Source: Ectobacillus ponti (GTDB lineage Bacteria; Bacillota; Bacilli; Bacillales; Bacillaceae_G). From it: a DNA stretch of 64,000 bases. Of the stretch, positions 39,221 through 48,509 are shown piece by piece. A model generated the notes under the pieces. It did no database searches. It had not been told where the DNA came from and worked only from the letters and a program-made list of their open reading frames with translations. Positions within the stretch are counted from its first letter, which is position 1. Each line of letters opens with the position of its first letter. The stretch lies in the NCBI RefSeq assembly GCF_024294785.1, contig NZ_JANCLT010000005.1, positions 124,001 to 188,000 on the forward strand. Direction: 5' to 3'. A program made the translations under genes and the position numbers.

Positions 39221-41341
39221 ATGAAACAGCTTCTGATAGCCACATGCTTGTTGCTTGTGTGGTTGCTTCCCGGATGGGGGGCGGCAAAGGAGGACGGAGC
39301 AAGAAAACGGACGGTGGTGCTGGTGTATGACGACTCGGGCAGCATGCGGGCGAATAAGAGCGGGCCGCTGGATCGGTGGAAGTACGCAAGCTATGCGCTG
39401 CAGAGCTTCGTCGGCCTTCTGGATGAGAAGGATGCCTTTTCGTATGTGCCGATGAGCCGTCCGTCCCAGGAAATATCTGTATCCTTGCAGCAGCGGCAGC
39501 AGGAGCTGGATGCGCTCCGCAGATGGAACAGCTCGAAGGATACGCCCTTTCAGGCGGTGGAGACCGCCATGCAATCGCTGAAGCGACAGGTTCAGACAAA
39601 TAAGGACGGCGAATTTTGGTTAATCGTGCTGACGGATGGCGTATTCAATGATCTAGAATCGCCAAACAGTCCGCAATATGCAAGCAATAAGCAGAAAATG
39701 ACAGATACATTGCAGAGCTTCAAGAAGTGGACGGAGCAGCAGAATCTTTCGTTTCACAGTGTGCTGATTACGATGGAATCGAGCCTGAACAGTGCAGAAA
39801 AGGCGCAGATGAACACATTCAAAGCGATGTGGCAGGAGCAGCTGAACGGGTCTGTGATGTCGACTAATGGAGAAGACGGCATTATTGAGAGCGTGAACCA
39901 GGCAGCGGCGCTCATCGCCAATCGCGATCCATTTTCGCAGGCGGAGGACTTGGTGAAAACGAGTCTGCAGGGAAATATGCTCAAGGTGAACATTCCATTT
40001 CCGATTCATCGTATGACAATCGTGCAGCAAAGCAGCAGTGCTGCGGAGGCTTCACAAATTGTGCCGGGCGGGAAGCTGGTTTCCCGCGGCCCGTATATGA
40101 TGCAAACGCCGGGATCGGTGCTGCTGACGGGGTATGTTTCGCAGGTGGCGTACCGGGATGGCAGTGTGATGAAGCCGGGCGAATATGAGCTGCCATTTGC
40201 CAAGCCGGTTTCGTCCGCCCAGCAAATGAAGGTGCTGGTGGAGCCGGCGCTCGATTATACGGTGAAGCTGTACCGGCAGGAGGAAAGCAAGCTTGTCCCG
40301 GCGGATGCAAAGGTATATGACGGCAGCACGGTCATCGTGGAAGCGAAGCCGAGCGAGGTGCCGGCCAATCCAGCTTACTTCTCGGCTTCGGTGGAAATGG
40401 GCGGCAGCAGCGAGCCGATGAACTGGAACAGGGAGCGGCAGGCGTTTCAGTATGAGCTGAAGGCCGGCAGCAGCGACATACGGGGCAATATCTCCATGAA
40501 CATCAAGGGCTTTTATCAGCAGACGAAGGAGTTCCGGATTCAGCCAAAGCCAAAGCCTGTGCTTACGCTGCAGGTGATGACGCAGGATTGGCGGGCACCG
40601 GTGACAGAGCTTGGCGGCAGTCCACCGCTGGTGATCCGGCCCTTGCAGGATGGCAAGCCGATGGAAGCGGCAGAGGTGGAGAAGCTGCTGGCGGGGGCAA
40701 AGGTGCAGCTGGACGAACGGGTGGATTACGAGCTGAAGCGGCATGGCAATGAACTGTACCTGTACCCGAAGCCATACGGTTCGGATACATTCAATTTCAC
40801 GTATACAGGGAAAGTGAATGGCACGCTGCGTGTGTTGGATGGCGCCGGCCAGCGTGTATCGGCAAAGTTTTCGTTTACGGTGGACGATGTGTCCTTCCTG
40901 GAGCGGTACCATACCATTCTTAAGGTGATTGTGCCAGGGGCGATGCTTTTAATCGCCGTATCCATCCTGCTGATCGGCTGGACGGTGCGGCCGCGGTTTC
41001 ACCGGCGCGGGCTCATGTATTATGAGCTCGATCAATCGCTCACAGCGGATTGGGTGCATCAGTCGGAGCCGGAGCTGCTGAGGAATAAGTGGTGGAAGCA
41101 TTACCTCGGTGTGCCGTTCCGGGCGGAGCGGCGGACGGTGCAGTCCCTCACCTTTATCGCGAAGAAGGGGGCGAAGGCTGTCTACATCGCGAAGGAATCA
41201 CAGGTGGAGGGGATGCTCATTGACGGATCGTATTTGACGGCGGAGGAAGCAGGCCGCGAGCTAAAGAGTCTGTATCCGAATGAGACAGTCATGATTGACA
41301 GGGGCTACGGCAAGGAAGTGTACCGGTACGAGTGTGAATAG
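39221..41341 (+). CDS. Membrane-anchored von Willebrand factor A protein
   Basis: The 706-residue protein has a signal peptide (about residues 1-22) and an extracellular vWA domain (about 30-230) with a complete MIDAS start, DDSGS (Asp37, Ser39, Ser41). A long beta-rich extracellular region follows (about 240-560), then one membrane helix (566-589) and a 117-residue cytoplasmic tail with basic and aromatic residues. vWA domains bind protein ligands through a metal ion. The topology places the ligand-binding face outside and the tail inside, where it could contact the tubulin-like protein encoded 26 bases downstream. The ATG follows AAAGGTGG. No exact function is known. Confidence 0.9.
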   Translation: MKQLLIATCLLLVWLLPGWGAAKEDGARKRTVVLVYDDSGSMRANKSGPLDRWKYASYALQSFVGLLDEKDAFSYVPMSRPSQEISVSLQQRQQELDALRRWNSSKDTPFQAVETAMQSLKRQVQTNKDGEFWLIVLTDGVFNDLESPNSPQYASNKQKMTDTLQSFKKWTEQQNLSFHSVLITMESSLNSAEKAQMNTFKAMWQEQLNGSVMSTNGEDGIIESVNQAAALIANRDPFSQAEDLVKTSLQGNMLKVNIPFPIHRMTIVQQSSSAAEASQIVPGGKLVSRGPYMMQTPGSVLLTGYVSQVAYRDGSVMKPGEYELPFAKPVSSAQQMKVLVEPALDYTVKLYRQEESKLVPADAKVYDGSTVIVEAKPSEVPANPAYFSASVEMGGSSEPMNWNRERQAFQYELKAGSSDIRGNISMNIKGFYQQTKEFRIQPKPKPVLTLQVMTQDWRAPVTELGGSPPLVIRPLQDGKPMEAAEVEKLLAGAKVQLDERVDYELKRHGNELYLYPKPYGSDTFNFTYTGKVNGTLRVLDGAGQRVSAKFSFTVDDVSFLERYHTILKVIVPGAMLLIAVSILLIGWTVRPRFHRRGLMYYELDQSLTADWVHQSEPELLRNKWWKHYLGVPFRAERRTVQSLTFIAKKGAKAVYIAKESQVEGMLIDGSYLTAEEAGRELKSLYPNETVMIDRGYGKEVYRYECE

Positions 41342-41367
41342 GGAGCAAGATCCACAACAGGAGCGTG

Positions 41368-44300
41368 ATGAAAGTGAGTTTGCAGGTACCTACCATTTTA
41401 ATTGGTCTTGGCGGCATAGGCAGTGCGATTACCCATAGTGTCTATGAGAAAATCCCAAAGGAGCATCGCAAGCGGGTGGCGATGCATGTGTTTGACACAG
41501 ACATTCATACCGTGAGTAAATTTCAGCATATCCGCAAGTTTGTGACTCAAACGAGCTCGAGCAAAACGCCGCGCGAGTATATCGCGGAGGATCCCACCAT
41601 CACGGATTGGTTTCCAGAGGACCCGACGATTCTCGATAAGCCGCTGACGGAGGGAGCGGGGCAGCTGCGTGTCATTTCGCGGCTGGCGCTCCGGGCGGCG
41701 ATGAAGGATGATAAACTCACCTCCTTTTGGCAGGAAATTGAGAAGATTTTCCCGGTGACGACGGATACGACAGAGTATGGGGTGCGGGTCATCATCATCA
41801 CCTCGCTGGCCGGCGGCACGGGCTCCGGAATGTTCCTGCAGATTGCCCTGTACCTACGCGAAATGCTGCGCAAGAAGCTGCATCATAACAACATCATCAT
41901 CCGCGGCGCGTTTCTGATGCCGGATGCGCTTGTTAAGACAAGAACGATCAGCGCGAAGGAATTTGAGTCGGTGCAGGCCAATGCGTACGCCTCGCTGAAG
42001 GAGCTGCACGCCATCACGCTCGGCTCCACCGGTGAACTGTCCCGGCGCGGCGGGGTGACGATTGAACTGGAGTACCGCCCGGATCAGGTGGATGAGGACG
42101 GCCGGACGAACCATATCATTACGCAGAAGCATCTGCCGTATAATTATTGCTTCCTGTATGATTATGAAAACCTGCACGGGCATCATTTGCAGAGCTTGTC
42201 CGATTATACGGAGCAGATGACCAATACGATCTATCTGCAGCTGTTCAGCCCGCTGTCGCCCAATCATTTTGCCCAGGAGGATAATCAAATTCAGCAGCTC
42301 GCCGATTCGAGCGGCAAGGCCCGCTATTGCGGCGCCGGGGCATCAAAGCTGATTTATCCGTATGAGCATGTGCTGGAGTATTGTGCCTTGAAGTGGGCGG
42401 TGCAGGGGCTGGATGAATCATGGCTGCATCTCGATAAGCTGTTTGAAGAGAAGAAGCTGCGCTATGAGCAGGATGTGCGGCGCGGCATGCAGCGGGAGAA
42501 GCCGGAGCGCGGCCGCAGCTATGTGGAGGATTTGGAGCACCTCGCGACCCGGCCCGAACGGGCGCATCCGTTTTACCGCCAGATGTATCAGGAAACGCGG
42601 GAAGGCGCCGAGATCGGCAAAAGCGGGATGTCGAAGGCGAAGCTGCTCTTGGAGTCCGTGGAGAATTATGTGCAGCGCACCATCCAAAAGGATGAAGAGC
42701 TGAACCGCTATCAGCGCGAATGTAAAATCTCGACGGCCAAGCTGAAGATCGAGGAGCAGATGAAGGGCGAGGTGGCCCGGATTGATAACGCTGTGCGCAT
42801 GTACGCCTACAGCATCCCGAGCCGCGTGCATGAGCATGTGACTACGCTGGTGTATGACATCATCGAGGCGGACCAGTTCTCGCCGGCGGGTTCGGAAGGG
42901 CAGTCCTATCAGCTCAATACCTGGTTCCTGAAGCGGCCGACGGCGGTGCACCCGGTATCGGCGCGGTATATGCTGTACGAGGTGCGCAAGCTGCTGGGTG
43001 AGCGCATGCGCCGCCTGCAGGAGGGCAATGAGCAAAAACGGACGCTGATCCAAAACTATGATAAGAAGTTTAATACGGGAAATGGTGACGGCAATATTAC
43101 GGCGGTGCGCCGCGTGGAGCTGGCGGAGCAGCAAAGCTGGATCAGCAGAATGTTCCATAATCAGCAGCGCGCCTTCCGCCGGGAGTTTCAGGACATCATC
43201 AACCAGTATGTCAATAAGCTGAACGAGTACCGCAAGGATTTGCTGCTGGAGCTCGTCTATCACAGCATCTATCAGGCTGTTGAAAACATGATTAGGCACT
43301 GGGAGCGCTTCTTTGACAACTTGCAGGAAACACGGGAGAATCTGCTGATTGAGGTACAGAAGCGTTCCCGTGAATTTGAAGGGCGCACCAACCCGACCAA
43401 TGTGTATATATTGGCGGATGAAGCCATGCAGGAAAAGCTGTGGCGGCAAATTTATCAGAGTGTGGATAACGGCACGCTGCCGCCTGATATCTCGAGCGAA
43501 ATTTATCTCAGTCTGTACCGGGAATACTGCCGGGAGGGAGAGCAGGGAGGGTCGGGCAAAATTGAAGACTTTTACCGGACCCATATTCTGGGCTACTGCC
43601 GGAAAGAGCTGCATACGCGCTACCGCGACAAGCTGGAAATGAATATCATTGAGGCGTTGCGCAAGGAGGCAGATCTGGAGGGGCGCAACCACGATGAATA
43701 TGTGCGCGAGAAGATCGGCAACCTGGTCCATCTTGCCAGCCCATTTATTCCGAAGGTGGCACATCACCGGGAAATGCAGTATTGGGGCATTCATCCGTCT
43801 GTGCGGCAGGAGCTGAATGAGGAGCTGTTCCAGGAGGCATTTCAGGAGAAGGAAACGGTGGATACCGCCTTCTCCCCGTTTGAAATTGTCTGCTACCGTG
43901 CGCATTACGGCCTGTCGCTGCAGGATTTTCCGAAGCTGTCCTCCGGGCACGCACAGCGCGGCTATGTGGACGGCAAGGGCGATTATTTCCAGGCGTACTA
44001 CCGCCGCATCAACCGGCTGAATACGCGGCAGACAAATCTGACGCCGCATCTCGATAAGTACTGGCACCTGCCGGCCTTTATGCCGGACTTGAACGCCACT
44101 CAGACAAAGATGGATTATGAAAAATGCAACCGGGCCTTCCTGTATGCGCATGTCTACCGCTGGATCAGCCTGGCGCGTGTGGATGAGCAGTTTGTGTACC
44201 AGTACAATGGCGTCGGCCGCAGCTCGCTCATTCAATCCATGGGCAAAAATGTGTCCAGTGAAGGCTATAAGCTGCACCGGGCGCTCCTGCACAACCCGTT

Positions 44301-44730
44301 CATTTACGAAAATATCATCTCCCGCTTTGAACAGGAGCAGGAGCAGGCGCTGCAAAGCGGCGGGCATTTATATACACATCCGTTCGTGGCCGGGGCGCAG
44401 GATTTGCGCTGGATGAAGAAGGAGCATATTCATAACATTCTCGACGTTGTGCTCATGTACGGCTATGAGGCGAAGCGCGACGCGACGCTTGAGGAAACGT
44501 CAGATGAGCTGCTGCGGCTCCTGCTGGATGAAATTCATGTCTATTTTAAAACGTACTATGGTGTCGGGACAGAGGGAGTTGCGAAGAAGGAGGCGGCCAT
44601 CTTTATCGAGCATCTCTGGAACCGCTCCTATGCCCGCGGCTATACGGATGAGAACAGCGCCGCCTACAAAAAGTGGGTGTATCTGCTTGGCATCCGCGAG
44701 ATTGAGGAGGAAGAGGAGAGCAACGTATAG
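41368..44730 (+). CDS. Large tubulin/FtsZ-like GTPase-fold protein
   Basis: The 1120-residue cytoplasmic protein opens with a tubulin-like domain (Tubulin_2 type): the glycine-rich loop ILIGLGGIGSAI (10-21), a DTD after the second strand (VFDTDIH, 42-48), and the tubulin signature loop ITSLAGGTGSGMF (144-156). This predicts GTP binding and possibly polymerisation. Residues about 400-1120 are a long helical, charged region with no recognised domain. The start is the ATG at 41368, four bases after AGGAG; the preceding GTG is too close. Family members typically neighbour vWA genes, as here, and have been proposed to act at membranes. The exact function is unknown. Confidence 0.88.
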   Translation: MKVSLQVPTILIGLGGIGSAITHSVYEKIPKEHRKRVAMHVFDTDIHTVSKFQHIRKFVTQTSSSKTPREYIAEDPTITDWFPEDPTILDKPLTEGAGQLRVISRLALRAAMKDDKLTSFWQEIEKIFPVTTDTTEYGVRVIIITSLAGGTGSGMFLQIALYLREMLRKKLHHNNIIIRGAFLMPDALVKTRTISAKEFESVQANAYASLKELHAITLGSTGELSRRGGVTIELEYRPDQVDEDGRTNHIITQKHLPYNYCFLYDYENLHGHHLQSLSDYTEQMTNTIYLQLFSPLSPNHFAQEDNQIQQLADSSGKARYCGAGASKLIYPYEHVLEYCALKWAVQGLDESWLHLDKLFEEKKLRYEQDVRRGMQREKPERGRSYVEDLEHLATRPERAHPFYRQMYQETREGAEIGKSGMSKAKLLLESVENYVQRTIQKDEELNRYQRECKISTAKLKIEEQMKGEVARIDNAVRMYAYSIPSRVHEHVTTLVYDIIEADQFSPAGSEGQSYQLNTWFLKRPTAVHPVSARYMLYEVRKLLGERMRRLQEGNEQKRTLIQNYDKKFNTGNGDGNITAVRRVELAEQQSWISRMFHNQQRAFRREFQDIINQYVNKLNEYRKDLLLELVYHSIYQAVENMIRHWERFFDNLQETRENLLIEVQKRSREFEGRTNPTNVYILADEAMQEKLWRQIYQSVDNGTLPPDISSEIYLSLYREYCREGEQGGSGKIEDFYRTHILGYCRKELHTRYRDKLEMNIIEALRKEADLEGRNHDEYVREKIGNLVHLASPFIPKVAHHREMQYWGIHPSVRQELNEELFQEAFQEKETVDTAFSPFEIVCYRAHYGLSLQDFPKLSSGHAQRGYVDGKGDYFQAYYRRINRLNTRQTNLTPHLDKYWHLPAFMPDLNATQTKMDYEKCNRAFLYAHVYRWISLARVDEQFVYQYNGVGRSSLIQSMGKNVSSEGYKLHRALLHNPFIYENIISRFEQEQEQALQSGGHLYTHPFVAGAQDLRWMKKEHIHNILDVVLMYGYEAKRDATLEETSDELLRLLLDEIHVYFKTYYGVGTEGVAKKEAAIFIEHLWNRSYARGYTDENSAAYKKWVYLLGIREIEEEEESNV

Positions 44731-44787
44731 GAAGGAAGGATTTGACGCACCCTTACAGAGAGAACGAGAAAAAGGAGGGTGATGGGT

Positions 44788-45105
44788 ATGCCTTTTACAG
44801 ACGGCAGCTATCCGGGCTTCGGGCTTTCACCGGGCGCTTTTCCGCTGGTTCATAGCGGCGGCGACACCAACAATGTGAAGCTGAATCATGATGCTTACGA
44901 TGTATATGTGAATGCGGATTATGTCGGCAAAAAGGTGCTGCTTGTGCAAGGAGAGCACATCGGGGATGTGGATTCCTTCCTGCACAGCCGCGGCTTCTCC
45001 GGCTTTACGAGCCGCTTGGACGGCGACCATTATGAAATTGAGGTGGATCCGGACCTGCAGCAGGCGGTGCGTGATAACCTGCATATGTATTTGGACATCC
45101 GCTAG
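44788..45105 (+). CDS. Small protein of the vWA/tubulin-like operon (105 aa)
   Basis: I do not recognise the fold by sequence. The N-terminus is Gly/Pro/Phe-rich and probably disordered (DGSYPGFGLSPGAFPLVHSGG). The rest is a compact alpha/beta unit (DAYDVYVNADYVGKKVLLVQ, then DVDSFLHSRGFSGFTSRL and YEIEVDPDLQQAVRDNLHMYL). The ATG at 44788 has AAAGGAGGG at ideal spacing; two earlier in-frame starts touch that site. It begins 57 bases after the tubulin-like gene, and a strong terminator follows, marking the end of a three-gene operon. It is a candidate partner of the two large proteins. Confidence 0.75.
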   Translation: MPFTDGSYPGFGLSPGAFPLVHSGGDTNNVKLNHDAYDVYVNADYVGKKVLLVQGEHIGDVDSFLHSRGFSGFTSRLDGDHYEIEVDPDLQQAVRDNLHMYLDIR

Positions 45106-45135
45106 GCATGCAGACTTTTCTGCATGCTTTTTTTC
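45106..45135 (+). terminator. Terminator of the vWA/tubulin-like operon
   Basis: GCATGCAGA CTTT TCTGCATGC followed by TTTTTTT. Confidence 0.92.
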
Positions 45136-45163
45136 TTATATGATAGAGAGAGTCAGGGGGGAG

Positions 45164-45421
45164 ATGCTGTTGATTTGGCTGTACATATTGGTCGTAAACG
45201 CCTGGGCGTTCGGGATGATGGGCTATGACAAACGACGGGCGAAGCGGCACGAGTGGCGCATTTCGGAGCGTGCCCTGCTGCTTGCCGCCGCTGCCGGCGG
45301 AGCGGCCGGGATTTGGAGCGGCATGTATATGTTCCGGCATAAGACGAAAAAGATGAAATTTACTGTCGGTGTGCCCGTATTGGCGTGCATCTGGCTGCTG
45401 ACGCTCTGGGGCCTGCGCTGA
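45164..45421 (+). CDS. DUF1294 small membrane protein (YsdA-like)
   Basis: The 85-residue protein has an N-terminal membrane helix (LLIWLYILVVNAWAFGMMGYDK), the family motif MGYDKRRAKRHEWRISERALLL, a Gly/Ala-rich second segment with RHKTKKMKF, and a C-terminal helix. This matches DUF1294, represented by YsdA in B. subtilis, with unknown function. The ATG at 45164 sits close to AGGGGGGAG; a TTG at 45170 has better spacing and is an alternative start. Confidence 0.85.
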   Translation: MLLIWLYILVVNAWAFGMMGYDKRRAKRHEWRISERALLLAAAAGGAAGIWSGMYMFRHKTKKMKFTVGVPVLACIWLLTLWGLR

Positions 45422-45489
45422 GCGCTTCATTTTTCTTTGGCGCGGCAGTCCGATATAATGGGGAAAAATGAATAAGGGAGTGTGCAAGG

Positions 45490-45933
45490 ATGGATTCACA
45501 AAAAAAGCAGGAAGCAATCCGTAAGCTGGACCCGATGCAATACCGGGTAACACAGGAGAATGGCACGGAGCCGCCGTTTCAAAATGAATTTTGGAATTAC
45601 AATGAAGAAGGCTTGTATGTGGATATCGTGTCCGGCAAGCCGCTGTTCAGCTCGCTCGACAAATTCGATTCTCACTGTGGCTGGCCGAGCTTTGCGAAGC
45701 CGCTCGGGGAGGAAGAAGTGCAGGAGAAGCTGGATTTGACGCATGGCATGATCCGGACGGAGGTGCGCAGCAAAACGGCAGATTCCCATCTGGGCCATGT
45801 GTTCAACGATGGGCCGCGTGAATTGGGCGGTCTCCGCTACTGCATCAACTCGGCCGCTCTTCGCTTCATTCCGAAGACGGAGTTGGAGAAGGAAGGCTAC
45901 GGCGAATACAAGAAGCTGTTTGAGCAGGCATAA
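45490..45933 (+). CDS. msrB: Peptide methionine-R-sulfoxide reductase MsrB
   Basis: MsrB repairs the R epimer of methionine sulfoxide in proteins. The 147-residue protein has the catalytic Cys118 in [14 protein letters not shown], a second cysteine in SHCGWPSF (Cys63), and the conserved [10 protein letters not shown]. The zinc-binding CxxC pairs of many MsrB proteins are absent, as in B. subtilis MsrB. It is not fused to MsrA. A -10 TATAAT lies at 45454-45459 with a weak -35, so it probably has its own promoter. Confidence 0.95.
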   Translation: MDSQKKQEAIRKLDPMQYRVTQENGTEPPFQNEFWNYNEEGLYVDIVSGKPLFSSLDKFDSHCGWPSFAKPLGEEEVQEKLDLTHGMIRTEVRSKTADSHLGHVFNDGPRELGGLRYCINSAALRFIPKTELEKEGYGEYKKLFEQA

Positions 45934-45987
45934 TCGGCCTGCTTTTCTTTATGTCCGGCTTCTGTGCAAGATGGAGATAAAAAAACA

Positions 45988-46017
45988 TTGTCGCGGCTCT
46001 TTCCCGGGCGCTATAAT
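45988..46017 (+). promoter_or_regulatory. Sigma-A promoter of rarD
   Basis: TTGTCG, 18 bp, TATAAT (46012-46017), 32 bases before the rarD start. Confidence 0.6.
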
Positions 46018-46049
46018 AAGCGTTAGGCAAAAAGGAGAGTGAACCGGGA

Positions 46050-46976
46050 ATGGAGAGTCAATCACAAGAGAGAAAAGGGATGGTATACGCAGCCGGCGCA
46101 TATGTAGTGTGGGGCGTGCTGCCGATGTACTGGAAGTTGGTCGACAACGTAGCAGCAGAGGAAATCTTGGCAAACCGTGTTGTTTGGTCGTTTGTGTTCA
46201 TGCTGCTGGTGCTGGCAGGCAGCCGGCGTTTGGGGGATTTCGGCAGGCAGGCCAAAGCGCTGCTTCGTCAGCCGAAACCTTTCATCTCGTTAATTATCGC
46301 GTCCTTGTTAATCAGCGTCAATTGGTTTATCTATATATGGGCAGTCAATAACAACCATATCATTGAAGCCAGCCTTGGCTATTATATTAATCCGCTCGTG
46401 AGCATTCTGCTCGGCACTGTGGTGCTGCGGGAACGCTTAAGCTTCTGGCAGTATGTATCCGTCCTGCTGGCGGCAGCCGGCGTTGGAGTTTTGACCTGGA
46501 ATTACGGATCCTTCCCTTGGGTTTCCGTAACTTTGGCGGTCAGCTTTGCTTTGTACGGACTGGCCAAGAAGCTTACGAATTTTGATTCCATGGTCGGGCT
46601 TACGTTTGAGACGCTGGTCATCACCCCCATCGCGTTGATTTACCTGCTGATGCAGGGCGGGGGCTCATTTGGGACAGAGGTTCCGCTGAGCCTCCTGCTG
46701 ATGGGAGCAGGAGCTGCAACCGCGCTGCCGCTCTTGTACTTTGCCATGGGCGCCAAGCTCATTCCGCTGAGCATGATTGGATTTTTGCAGTATATTGCGC
46801 CGACCATCAGCCTGGGGTTGGGTGTGTTCCTGTACCATGAGCACTTTACGCATACGCACCTCATTGCGTTTTCTTGTATCTGGAGTGCGTTGGTGCTGTT
46901 TTCCTTCGCCAACACAAGATTGCTGCGCCACATGAGCCCGAAATTCGGCCGGCAGAAGTCGATGAAAGCATCCTGA
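46050..46976 (+). CDS. rarD: EamA-family transporter RarD
   Basis: The 308-residue protein has ten hydrophobic segments in two EamA halves and the RarD pattern: GMVYAAGAYVVWGVLPMYWK at the N-terminus, NWFIYIWAVNNNHIIEASLGYYINPL, and GFLQYIAPTISLGLGVFLYHE. RarD proteins are drug/metabolite-type exporters; the name comes from a chloramphenicol-sensitivity phenotype and the substrate is unknown. The start follows AAAGGAGAG and is supported by the promoter just upstream. A terminator follows. Confidence 0.93.
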   Translation: MESQSQERKGMVYAAGAYVVWGVLPMYWKLVDNVAAEEILANRVVWSFVFMLLVLAGSRRLGDFGRQAKALLRQPKPFISLIIASLLISVNWFIYIWAVNNNHIIEASLGYYINPLVSILLGTVVLRERLSFWQYVSVLLAAAGVGVLTWNYGSFPWVSVTLAVSFALYGLAKKLTNFDSMVGLTFETLVITPIALIYLLMQGGGSFGTEVPLSLLLMGAGAATALPLLYFAMGAKLIPLSMIGFLQYIAPTISLGLGVFLYHEHFTHTHLIAFSCIWSALVLFSFANTRLLRHMSPKFGRQKSMKAS

Positions 46977-47003
46977 GAGAGCCTCCCAGCTCTCTTTTTT
47001 TAT
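46972..47003 (+). terminator. Terminator of rarD
   Basis: GAGAGAGC / GCTCTCT stem followed by TTTTTTTATT. Confidence 0.8.
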
Positions 47004-47203
47004 TATTTTCAGGAGAGTGCGTGTGAGAGAGTAAAAGCCTTGGTATGGACTGCAGGCAAGAGAGAAACAGCCTGTTTTACCTGAAACAGCTCATCAAATT
47101 AAAAAATCAAGTATTTTATTAAAAAAATAAAATATTTTCATGGAATTTGTTCCATTTTTTATATTATTATAAATGTTATATAGATATATATGGAGGTGGT
47201 TTG

Positions 47204-48418
47204 ATGAAAGAAGCAGCCGGAAGCCGGTATGTGATGGGAATTGCGGGAGCTTTGGTGCTTTGTATCATGTTTGCTGTTTGGGGAATGGGCGATGTTTTGT
47301 TTCTTGTCGCAATCTCGCTTGCTTCCGTTTTTTTCAGTCTGCGTTTTGGGATCGGTCTTTCTGTATGTACGGTGCTGCTGACGCTGCTCACTGTAGCGGT
47401 AAAAATATATATGAGCGACGGTTCTTTTCTGTTGAACCGGGAGACAGCTGGTGTGTTTGCCCGGCTGTTTGCCATGGATGCTTTTGCTTTGCTGCTGAGC
47501 ATATATGTGCGGCGCGTGTATGAAAAGCTGCAGCGGAGGTCTCACCGTTTGCAGGAAGAGAACCATGGGTTAAAATGGACGGTGCGGGATTTGGAAAAGC
47601 AAAAACAGGATTTACAGCAGGAGCTGCAGAAGCTGGAAGCGCTGCGCCGCATGGAGGCCGTATTCCATGAAACAAATCCAGAGAGGCTGACAGACAAGAT
47701 GGTGCTTCTGCTGCATGAGCAGTTTGGGGCGGAACAGGTGGCGGTTTACTGTGTAGATGCTCCGCAGCAGAAGCTCCGGCTGAAAGTGCGGCATGGTAAT
47801 CCGAGAGAGCTGCCTTATGAGCTGGGGATGGAGAAGGAGCAGGCCTTCTACAGCCGGCTGTTCTTGAACAGGAAGCTGACGGTCAGGGTGGAAGAGGACA
47901 GTCCTACAGCCCCCTTGCTTGCTGTTCCCATTCAACGGGGCCGTGAAATATGGCGTGTTCTTATGATACAGGAAATGAAATCATATCGCGGCTCTTCTCA
48001 GGAATTTCTGGCATGGCTGCTGCATACGGTAGTAGAGCGCTATGAGGCGGCTTACAAGCCGGAGGAGCAGAGCTTCCATGAAGGCACCTCCATTATGCGG
48101 TTCCCGGCATTTGTGGAGCGGCTGGGCCATGAGAAGCAGCGGGAGCAGCTGTTCCATCAGCCGTACCAATGCATTGGGTTATACATACGCGAATTGAATC
48201 TGCAGCGCCTTCCGCAGCTGCAGCCGTTGCTCTACGGCCTGTCGGCTGAGCCGAATGCAGTTGCCTATGACGAACGGGCCCGTGTTTTATATGTGCTCAT
48301 TCCCGGCTGCGGAACACAGGAATTGCCCGGCATTCGCAGGGAGTTGGAGGAGCGTCTGAAGCAGGGGGACATGCATGTGGTGAACTGGACGATGCTGCAG
48401 CAGGAGCCAGCTGTATAA
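47204..48418 (+). CDS. Membrane protein with coiled coil and GAF-like sensor domain
   Basis: The 404-residue protein has three or four N-terminal membrane helices (about residues 8-105) and a coiled coil (about 115-155, QEENHGLKWTVRDLEKQKQDLQQEL). A GAF-like domain follows (about 165-290, EQVAVYCVDAPQQKLRLKV, then PLLAVPIQRGREIWRVLMIQ). The C-terminal region, about 110 residues, has no recognised output motif: no HATPase, GGDEF or phosphatase signature. It may sense a signal and relay it by contact, but this is inference. The ATG at 47204 follows TGGAGGTGG. The upstream region is AT-rich, with a TGGAA/TTCCA dyad near 47141-47154. Confidence 0.82.
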   Translation: MKEAAGSRYVMGIAGALVLCIMFAVWGMGDVLFLVAISLASVFFSLRFGIGLSVCTVLLTLLTVAVKIYMSDGSFLLNRETAGVFARLFAMDAFALLLSIYVRRVYEKLQRRSHRLQEENHGLKWTVRDLEKQKQDLQQELQKLEALRRMEAVFHETNPERLTDKMVLLLHEQFGAEQVAVYCVDAPQQKLRLKVRHGNPRELPYELGMEKEQAFYSRLFLNRKLTVRVEEDSPTAPLLAVPIQRGREIWRVLMIQEMKSYRGSSQEFLAWLLHTVVERYEAAYKPEEQSFHEGTSIMRFPAFVERLGHEKQREQLFHQPYQCIGLYIRELNLQRLPQLQPLLYGLSAEPNAVAYDERARVLYVLIPGCGTQELPGIRRELEERLKQGDMHVVNWTMLQQEPAV

Positions 48419-48509
48419 AGTGGCTTGTCTGCGGATATATTTGCCTTTTTTGGAGGAACATACTATCATGAAGAAAACAGACCGCTTTTGAGAAAAGGGG
48501 TGTCTCACG

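Noticed and set aside
42418-44367. 649-codon minus-strand ORF inside the tubulin-like gene
   Set aside because: Long only because the plus-strand gene avoids certain codons; Leu/His-rich nonsense-like composition and no start signals.
48469-48492. Seven-codon ORF (MKKTDRF) in the yuiD leader as a regulatory peptide
   Set aside because: No terminator or alternative hairpins accompany it, so an attenuation role is not supported.
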